From positions 1 through 10,716 of the forward strand of contig CAZLSW010000093.1 in NCBI GenBank assembly GCA_964562375.1: a stretch of 10,716 nucleotides of DNA, written 5' to 3'. The stretch's first letter is position 1. Every line of letters begins with the position of its first letter. The notes beneath the pieces are model-generated. The model was not told the origin of the DNA. It did not search any database and saw only the letters and a program-made list of their open reading frames with translations. The position numbers and the translations under genes were made by a program. This stretch comes from JAJPXC01 sp964562375 (GTDB taxonomy: Bacteria > Bacteroidota > Bacteroidia > Bacteroidales > Muribaculaceae). Below are positions 1-4,058 of the stretch, one piece after another.

Positions 1-103
1 ACCTCCAGTTGAGACTTGATTTTGCCTGTTAACATATTTTAAGAGACACTAATGGCTTAAACTAATTTTATAGTTAATATGCGTTAAAGTTAATGGCGAG
101 CGC

Positions 104-133
104 TTGCAAACTACAAAATTCGTTGTATCTTTG
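104..133 (+). promoter_or_regulatory. Bacteroidota-type promoter of the blaI-blaR operon
   Basis: A -33 TTG lies at 104-106 and a -7 element TATCTTTG at 126-133, with a 19-base spacer, matching the TTG-N19-21-TAnnTTTG consensus of this phylum's housekeeping sigma factor. Transcription should begin near 138-140, leaving a leader of roughly 18 bases before the ATG at 157. The leader is A-rich without a Shine-Dalgarno sequence, as is normal for these bacteria. Confidence 0.8.
112..127. promoter_or_regulatory. Candidate BlaI-type operator in the promoter spacer
   Basis: TACAA at 112-116 and TTGTA at 123-127 form a perfect 5-base inverted repeat with a 6-base spacer. BlaI/MecI repressors bind TACA...TGTA dyads. 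This one sits between the -33 and -7 elements and touches the latter, a good place for autorepression. The dyad is short, so chance is possible. Confidence 0.4.
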
Positions 134-156
134 CCGCAGAAACTAAAAAGATAGTT

Positions 157-570
157 ATGGAAAATCAAAAAGACAAAGAGCTACTGACTTCTAAGGATAA
201 GGCGAAACTGACTCCCAAAGAGGAGGAGGTGATGCGTATGCTGTGGGAGCACGGGCCGATACAAGTGAGCAAGATGCTGGAATTGTACCCCGATCCCAAG
301 CCGCACTTCAACACCGTGTCGACCTTCGTGCGGCGTCTGGAGGCGAAGGGCTGGGTTAGCCACGAGGAGAAGGAGGGCTCGTTCCACTACTTCGCTGTTG
401 CTCGGAAGGAGGATTTCCGCAGCCGCAGTCTCTGGAATTTCGTGAAGAACTATTTTGGGGGCAGCTACTACGGGGCCGTGTCGGCTCTCGTGGAGGAAGA
501 GAAAATCACGGCTGACGAGTTGAAGGGACTGCTCGACCTGATCGAGCGCAAAGCGAGGGAAAATGGGTGA
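157..570 (+). CDS. BlaI/MecI/CopY-family winged-helix repressor
   Basis: This 137-aa cytoplasmic DNA-binding protein has the usual length for the BlaI/MecI family. Residues about 18-80 form the winged helix: the LTPKEEEVMRMLWEHGP start, then the helix-turn-helix through NTVSTFVRRLEAKGW and a basic wing. Residues about 90-137 form the helical dimerisation tail. In the known systems the repressor binds a TACA/TGTA dyad and is removed when its partner M56 sensor is activated. Here the partner gene overlaps its last 8 bases (563-570), so the two are translationally coupled. The dyad in the promoter suggests autoregulation. The target other than the operon itself is unknown, as no beta-lactamase or penicillin-binding protein gene is in the window. 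The symbol is left blank because many Bacteroidota paralogues do not control beta-lactamases. Confidence 0.93.
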   Translation: MENQKDKELLTSKDKAKLTPKEEEVMRMLWEHGPIQVSKMLELYPDPKPHFNTVSTFVRRLEAKGWVSHEEKEGSFHYFAVARKEDFRSRSLWNFVKNYFGGSYYGAVSALVEEEKITADELKGLLDLIERKARENG

Positions 571-1864
571 GTTGTTAGCATACTCGATAGTCAGCGGCGT
601 GCTACTGCTCGCGATGTTCCTCGCCTATCGACTGACACTTGCCCGCGAGAACCAGCATGGCTACAACCGTGGCGTGCTGTTGGGAATCTACGTCGTGGCC
701 TTCGTTACGGTACCGCTGATGGCGTTGGCGCAGAAGTTGACGGCTCCCGAAGCGTCGCCGACGGCGATGGTGGATAGCTTTGATATTGTCGGCACCGTCA
801 TCACTCCTATGTACAGGCCCGTGTGGGGCACCGTGCTCGTGTGGGTCTACATTGCCGGAATGGCCGTTGTGTTAGGCAAGACGCTGATCACGTGGTTTCG
901 CCTCATAAGCATCGTCCACAAAGGTGAGACGATTCGCAAAGATGGCTATATCATTGTTCTGACTGACGACCAGCGATTTGCTCCTTTCAGCTGGATGCAC
1001 TATGTGGTTGTGAGTCGCGACGGATGCGAGGGCGCTATCCTTGATCACGAGCTGAAGCATATCGCCTCTCACCACTGGGTCGACCTGCTCGTGGCCCAGG
1101 CCGTGTGTGTGGTCAATTGGTTCAACCCCGCTGCGTGGCTCATGCGCGAGGAGCTGATGCTCGTCCATGAGTATCAGGCCGACATGGCCGTGATCGATAG
1201 CGGCCACTCGCCCCGCGAATATCAACTTTTGTTAGTGAAAAAGGCTGTTGGCGCCAGATTCCCGTCCTTAGCCAACAGCCTGAACCATAGTAAACTTAAA
1301 AAACGTATCACTATGATGTACAAATCTCCATGTGGCGCGGGACGCCGTTGGCGCGCCCTCGCGCTTGTGCCGGCCTTAGCGCTGGCCCTCGGCCTCGTGG
1401 CCGTCCCCACGGTTCGTGCCGCCGTGCGGGCAATCAGCGCCAGCTCGCTGGCCGTCGACAAAGGTACGGAAATTTCCGCTCCTGAGCAACAGTCCAAAAG
1501 AGTCGCGTCTCCCGACAAGGCTTCGCAGACTCTTGTGAACGAAGCAGAGGTGATGCCTCAGTTCCCTGGTGGCCAGCAGGCGATGTTTCAAGCGTTGAAG
1601 GATAACGTAGAGTTCCCCGACCCGGAGCAGCTGCGCGACTGGAAGGCTGACGCCGACGGCCTCACCGTGGTAGGCTTCACCGTGTATGCCGACGGCTCGA
1701 CTGGCGACTTCCACTGCATCAAGTCGTGCGGCTACGGCGACCTCGACCAAGCCGCCATCGACGGCGTGAGAAAGGCCGTGTCGGTCAAGTGGACGCCCGG
1801 CACATCAGGCGGCAAGCCAGTGTCGGTGACCTACGCCCTGCCAGTCAAATTCAAACAAGAGTAA
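563..1864 (+). CDS. BlaR1-like M56 membrane metallopeptidase with TonB-C-like domain
   Basis: This 433-aa integral membrane protein is the likely sensor/protease partner of the upstream repressor. Membrane segments are visible at residues about 3-25, 38-57, 88-113 and 264-289. Between the third and fourth lies the zinc-protease region, with the HELKH motif at 162-166 (zinc ligands H162 and H166, catalytic E163) and HEYQAD at 202-207, which supplies the third ligand. These match the M56 family of BlaR1/MecR1. Instead of a penicillin-binding sensor domain, the C-terminus (about 325-432, from MPQFPGGQQAM) resembles a TonB C-terminal domain, an arrangement common in Bacteroidota. The ligand sensed is therefore probably not a beta-lactam, but that is inference. 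The start at 563 overlaps the preceding gene by 8 bases and gives a proper first membrane helix. The frame is intact. Confidence 0.9.
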   Translation: MGELLAYSIVSGVLLLAMFLAYRLTLARENQHGYNRGVLLGIYVVAFVTVPLMALAQKLTAPEASPTAMVDSFDIVGTVITPMYRPVWGTVLVWVYIAGMAVVLGKTLITWFRLISIVHKGETIRKDGYIIVLTDDQRFAPFSWMHYVVVSRDGCEGAILDHELKHIASHHWVDLLVAQAVCVVNWFNPAAWLMREELMLVHEYQADMAVIDSGHSPREYQLLLVKKAVGARFPSLANSLNHSKLKKRITMMYKSPCGAGRRWRALALVPALALALGLVAVPTVRAAVRAISASSLAVDKGTEISAPEQQSKRVASPDKASQTLVNEAEVMPQFPGGQQAMFQALKDNVEFPDPEQLRDWKADADGLTVVGFTVYADGSTGDFHCIKSCGYGDLDQAAIDGVRKAVSVKWTPGTSGGKPVSVTYALPVKFKQE

Positions 1865-1890
1865 CAGAAACAGCAATTCGTACTTCCCGA

Positions 1891-1918
1891 GGGGGCGCGG
1901 TCGCGAGACGGCGTCCCC
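1891..1918 (+). terminator. GC-rich stem-loop after the blaI-blaR operon, possible terminator
   Basis: GGGGGCGC (1891-1898) pairs with GCGTCCCC (1911-1918) through 8 pairs including one G-U. A smaller GTC/GAC stem lies inside the loop. It starts 27 bases after the stop codon. The following bases (ATTTCCC) are only a weak U-tract, so it may be a 3'-end stabiliser rather than an efficient intrinsic terminator. A weaker dyad, GGGATG (1991-1996) with CATCCC (2016-2021), follows. Confidence 0.4.
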
Positions 1919-2270
1919 ATTTCCCACGGATACCACCAGCTGTCTATCGCAACGAGCCATGGTGGATGGGTGAGAAGGGTTCGAGGTAGAGGGATGTGAG
2001 TCGACGCATTTCACGCATCCCGCTCATTCCCAGCCATTTGCCCCGATAATCGGTACAATAGCGGTACGATTTTCCACCAGCAAGTGAGAAATCGACATTT
2101 TTATACCTCATTATCAACAGCTTGCAAAACCGGCTCCTTTGGCCTTCACGTCAAGACGCTACCCTCGACCCGACAAAGGTACAACAAATCTACCACACAA
2201 TCAACCCCTTAGGGGACAAAAATTTTTCAGACTCCCCATCTCACTTGTTCCATCGGTACGAGAATCCACA
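1919..2270. other. Intergenic stretch without a recognisable gene
   Basis: No protein family is recognisable on either strand. Visible elements are the weak GGGATG/CATCCC dyad at 1991-2021, a short CCCC-TTA-GGGG dyad at 2205-2215, and a candidate leftward promoter at 2174-2204. An open frame of 82 codons starting at 2122 runs into the palindrome cluster and has no promoter, leader or family resemblance. Confidence 0.6.
2174..2204 (-). promoter_or_regulatory. Candidate leftward Bacteroidota promoter
   Basis: On the minus strand, TTG (2204-2202) is followed after 20 bases by TACCTTTG (2181-2174), a full match to the phylum consensus. Transcription would start near 2168 and run towards the end of the blaR-like gene. 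The only small frame close downstream is 24 codons (2098 to 2024), so the product, if any, could be a short RNA. The match may be chance in AT-rich DNA. Confidence 0.3.
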
Positions 2271-2295
2271 AACTGTCGCAGATTTTGCGACAGTT
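2271..2295. repeat. Palindrome P1 of the GCA-N5-TGC family
   Basis: AACTGTCGCA (2271-2280) and TGCGACAGTT (2286-2295) are perfect inverted 10-base arms around a 5-base centre. This is the first and most upstream of a cluster of five palindromes before the RhuM-Fic gene. Confidence 0.85.
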
Positions 2296-2317
2296 GTGGC
2301 AAAATTTGTGACAACTG
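2291..2317. repeat. Palindrome P2 of the GCA-N5-TGC family (degenerate)
   Basis: The 13-base arms CAGTTGTGGCAAA (2291-2303) and TTTGTGACAACTG (2305-2317) match at 11 of 13 positions around a single central A. The left arm shares five bases with the right arm of P1, so the two palindromes interlock. The centre has the same AAAATTT as P5 and P6. Confidence 0.75.
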
Positions 2318-2323
2318 AGTGGG

Positions 2324-2342
2324 TGTCGCAAAAAATGCGACA
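2324..2342. repeat. Palindrome P3 of the GCA-N5-TGC family
   Basis: TGTCGCA (2324-2330) and TGCGACA (2336-2342) are perfect 7-base arms around AAAAA. The arm sequence is the same as the inner arm of P1. Confidence 0.75.
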
Positions 2343-2370
2343 GCCACATGCGTATTTTCTGCACATATGA

Positions 2371-2399
2371 TAGCAACACGCAATTTTTGCGTGTTGCTA
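2371..2399. repeat. Palindrome P4 of the GCA-N5-TGC family
   Basis: TAGCAACACGCAA (2371-2383) and TTGCGTGTTGCTA (2387-2399) are perfect 13-base arms around TTT. The total of 29 bases equals P5 and P6. The core spacing is GCA-ATTTT-TGC, but the outer arms differ completely from the other members while staying self-complementary. No U-tract follows, so a terminator is unlikely. Confidence 0.85.
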
Positions 2400-2404
2400 A
2401 AATC

Positions 2405-2433
2405 GAGTAATGTGCAAAATTTGCATATTACTC
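2405..2433. repeat. Palindrome P5 overlapping the RhuM-Fic promoter -33 element
   Basis: GAGTAATGTGCAAA (2405-2418) and TTTGCATATTACTC (2420-2433) are 14-base arms around one A, matching at 13 of 14 positions. The inner TGTGCAAAATTTGCA is the same as in P6 inside the gene. The right arm contains the TTG of the -33 element (2421-2423), so a protein bound here would cover the promoter. Confidence 0.85.
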
Positions 2434-2451
2434 ACTAAATGCCTAATTTTG
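2421..2451 (+). promoter_or_regulatory. Promoter of the RhuM-Fic gene, near-leaderless
   Basis: TTG (2421-2423), a 20-base spacer and TAATTTTG (2444-2451) match the Bacteroidota consensus. Transcription would begin at about 2456-2459, on or within a few bases of the ATG at 2459, so the transcript would have almost no leader. The -33 element lies inside palindrome P5. Confidence 0.65.
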
Positions 2452-2458
2452 TGGACGT

Positions 2459-3439
2459 ATGAAAGATGTGATTCCAAATGATAAAACCCTTGCCATCTTC
2501 CAGAGCGCTGATGGCTCCCTCCAGCTCGATGTGAAGTTGGAGCGCGAAACAGTATGGTTAAGCCAACAGCAGATGGCCGACCTCTTTGACCGTGACCGAA
2601 CCGTTATCAAACGCCACATTAACAACGCCATTAGCGAGGGAGAGGTAGATCCAGATGTGGTATGTGCAAAATTTGCACATACCACTCCGCATGGCGCAAT
2701 CTCAGGGAAAACCCAAGTTCAAGAGGTAGAATATTACAACCTTGACGTGATCATCTCGGTGGGGTATCGCGTGAAGTCGCAACGGGGCGTGGAGTTCCGC
2801 CGCTGGGCTACACGTGTGCTCAAGGACTACATCGTCAAGGGCGTGGCCGTCAATGATGAACGGCTGAAGCGATTGGGGCAGATGGTGGAGATCATGCGCC
2901 GGGCCGAGAAGCAGCTCGACGCCAAGGAGGTGTTGGACGTGGTGGAGCGTTACAGCCAGGCACTCGACCTCCTCGACGACTACGACCACCAGTGCATGCC
3001 GCGACCCGAGGGCACCGGCGCCACTTACGTCATCACCTACGAGGAGTGTCGCGAGGTGATCGAGTCGATGCGCTTCGGCGCGGAGAGTTCGCTGTTCGGC
3101 AACGAGAAAGACGATTCTTTCCGCGGCTCCATTGGTGCGATCTACCAGACCGCCTTCGGCCAGGACGTGTACCCCACTTTGGAGGAAAAAGCCGCCAACC
3201 TCCTCTACTTCGTCACCAAGAACCACTCCTTCTCCGACGGCAACAAACGCATCGCCGCAGCCCTGTTCCTCTACTTCTTGGACAAGAACCACGCCCTGTT
3301 CCGCGCCGACGGCTCCAAGCGCATCGCCGACCACACCCTTGTGGCCCTCACCATCATGATTGCCGAGAGCCGCCCGCAGGAAAAAGAGATGATGGTCACC
3401 ATCACCATGAACGCCATCGCCACCACCCCCAAGGACTAA
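2459..3439 (+). CDS. RhuM-family protein fused to a Doc-type Fic domain
   Basis: This 326-aa cytoplasmic protein has two parts. Residues about 20-128 match the RhuM (virulence-protein) family: an HTH-like VWLSQQQMADLFDRDRTVIKRHI, then CAKFAH (69-74) and the signature YYNLDVIISVGYRVKSQRG, ending in WATRVLKDYIVKG. Residues about 190-326 are a Fic/Doc domain with the active-site motif HSFSDGNKR at 256-264 (catalytic H256). K263, where AMPylating Fic enzymes have G, resembles Doc, a kinase of EF-Tu; the activity here is inferred. No typical inhibitory (S/T)xxxE(G/N) helix is evident and no antitoxin gene is adjacent. The length is normal for RhuM-Fic proteins and the frame is intact. The codons for residues 67-76 form a perfect DNA palindrome. 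Such genes often lie beside restriction systems, as here. Control through the palindromes is likely but unproven. Confidence 0.9.
   Translation: MKDVIPNDKTLAIFQSADGSLQLDVKLERETVWLSQQQMADLFDRDRTVIKRHINNAISEGEVDPDVVCAKFAHTTPHGAISGKTQVQEVEYYNLDVIISVGYRVKSQRGVEFRRWATRVLKDYIVKGVAVNDERLKRLGQMVEIMRRAEKQLDAKEVLDVVERYSQALDLLDDYDHQCMPRPEGTGATYVITYEECREVIESMRFGAESSLFGNEKDDSFRGSIGAIYQTAFGQDVYPTLEEKAANLLYFVTKNHSFSDGNKRIAAALFLYFLDKNHALFRADGSKRIADHTLVALTIMIAESRPQEKEMMVTITMNAIATTPKD
2657..2685. repeat. Palindrome P6 inside the RhuM-Fic coding sequence
   Basis: GTGGTATGTGCAAA (2657-2670) and TTTGCACATACCAC (2672-2685) are perfect 14-base arms around one A. It has the same length, centre and inner arm as promoter palindrome P5. 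It encodes the VVCAKFAHTT segment and keeps the frame. Confidence 0.92.
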
Positions 3440-3523
3440 TCCCTGGCGACCCGCCACCTCATCGGCGCCTACAACACCTGACCCAACGGCTGCCTCTACT
3501 GCTACGCCAACCAGCATTACGAA
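3440..3523 (+). pseudogene. Remnant of a DUF1848-like Cys-motif C-terminus
   Basis: Directly after the RhuM-Fic stop and in the same frame, translation gives LIGAYNT, a TGA (3482-3484 region), then PNGCLYCYANQ. DUF1848 proteins end in a conserved block close to GAYNTCPxGCLYCYAN, whose cysteines form a metal or Fe-S site; this is recalled family knowledge, not a search. Here a TGA stands exactly where the first Cys codon (TGC/TGT) should be. The rest of the roughly 300-aa protein is absent and no start or promoter is present, so this looks like a gene fragment left by recombination. Confidence 0.55.
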
Positions 3524-3727
3524 ATGCGCGGCCCCGACACCGGGCAGCTACGAGAAGTCACCGACTGGCGGCAGTTGCGCCGCGAGCACTGGATGCTCAA
3601 GATCAAGGACACAGCTACAGTGTGCAGCTGCTGGATGTGCCGCAACTACCTCTACGACCGCCCGGCCTACCGCCGCGACACTGCCCGCCTTCTCCCCGAC
3701 CAGCTCGTCGACTCCCCAGCCGACTAA
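3524..3727 (+). CDS. Possible small Cys-motif protein (CSCWMC), perhaps gene debris
   Basis: A 67-codon frame encodes a basic, hydrophilic small protein with KIKDTATVCSCWMCRN at residues about 26-41. Short Bacteroidota proteins of unknown function carry a very similar KDT-x-x-x-CSCxMCxN segment, with cysteines that could bind metal. It continues the frame of the DUF1848-like remnant upstream without a stop between, so the ATG at 3524 may not be a true start. It may be an intact small gene, a truncated one, or the tail of a recombined fusion. No promoter or ribosome-binding signal is evident. Confidence 0.4.
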   Translation: MRGPDTGQLREVTDWRQLRREHWMLKIKDTATVCSCWMCRNYLYDRPAYRRDTARLLPDQLVDSPAD

Positions 3728-3769
3728 ACTTTTATGACGCCCTAATCCCCTAAAACCCAACCCGCTTCT

Positions 3770-3803
3770 ATTTTGCTCCCCTCGTAAATAAAGGGAGCAA
3801 AAT
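3770..3803. repeat. Perfect 11-base inverted repeat with 12-base loop
   Basis: ATTTTGCTCCC (3770-3780) and GGGAGCAAAAT (3793-3803) are exact inverted arms. The T-run is on the outer left and the A-run on the outer right, the reverse of an intrinsic terminator on either strand. A protein-binding or recombination site, or a structured RNA, is therefore as likely as a terminator. Confidence 0.75.
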
Positions 3804-3812
3804 GGCTTTATA

Positions 3813-3861
3813 AGAATACAGCAATCCAGCTTCCTGCGTATGGCAACACTGCGGGTATTCT
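3813..3861. repeat. Inverted repeat AGAATAC/GTATTCT
   Basis: AGAATAC (3813-3819) and GTATTCT (3855-3861) are perfect 7-base arms 35 bases apart. This is the second of three dyads between the gene debris and the helicase promoter. Confidence 0.45.
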
Positions 3862-3875
3862 ATTCTCCTTTACCC

Positions 3876-3902
3876 TTGCCTTCCCTTTTGGAGGGATGGC
3901 AA
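3876..3902. repeat. Inverted repeat TTGCCTTCCCT/AGGGATGGCAA
   Basis: The 11-base arms (3876-3886 and 3892-3902) match at 10 of 11 positions around a 5-base loop. It is the third of three stem-loops upstream of the helicase promoter. No U-tract follows. Confidence 0.6.
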
Positions 3903-3951
3903 AGCCAAACTCAGGTAAAACATCCTTCCACGAAAAAAGAAGCGTGAAAAG

Positions 3952-3982
3952 TTGTTCAAGTGCCAAATTCCCACTATCTTTG
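3952..3982 (+). promoter_or_regulatory. Promoter of the helicase-methylase operon
   Basis: TTG (3952-3954), a 20-base spacer and TATCTTTG (3975-3982) give a full Bacteroidota consensus. Transcription should start near 3987-3989, leaving a leader of about 70 bases before the ATG at 4059. The leader can form CGGG/CCCG (3994-4009) and GGGG/CCCC (4012-4023) stems, and GGAG precedes the start codon. Confidence 0.75.
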
Positions 3983-4058
3983 CTATCGTGTTGCGGGAGC
4001 AGAAGCCCGGAGGGGCGCACCCCGTGATACACCTTAAATATGCTACCTGATCGGAGCC

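Noticed and set aside
2122..2370. 82-codon plus-strand open frame over the palindrome cluster
   Set aside because: Its C-terminal part is simply the translation of palindromes P1-P3, there is no promoter or leader, and no family is recognisable. The short resemblance of VVAKFVTT to the RhuM VVCAKFAHTT comes from the shared palindrome core.
2371..2399. Palindrome P4 as an intrinsic terminator
   Set aside because: It is not followed by a U-tract, no gene ends just upstream, and it shares its core design with five neighbouring palindromes.
2271..2433. CRISPR array
   Set aside because: The repeats are individual palindromes with different arms and irregular, partly overlapping spacing. There are no constant repeats with unique spacers and no cas genes.
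2702..3517. 271-codon minus-strand frame opposite the RhuM-Fic gene
   Set aside because: It is V/G/E-rich low-complexity translation typical of the antisense of a GC3-rich gene. The plus strand has clear RhuM and Fic motifs.
2992..3753. 253-codon plus-strand frame in a different phase over the Fic domain
   Set aside because: It is R/P/H-rich out-of-frame translation of GC-rich codons; the overlapping RhuM-Fic frame explains this DNA.
3808..4032. 74-codon minus-strand open frame
   Set aside because: It runs antisense through two stem-loops and the strong plus-strand promoter, with no minus-strand promoter seen. It is probably a chance frame in a structured or repeated intergenic element.
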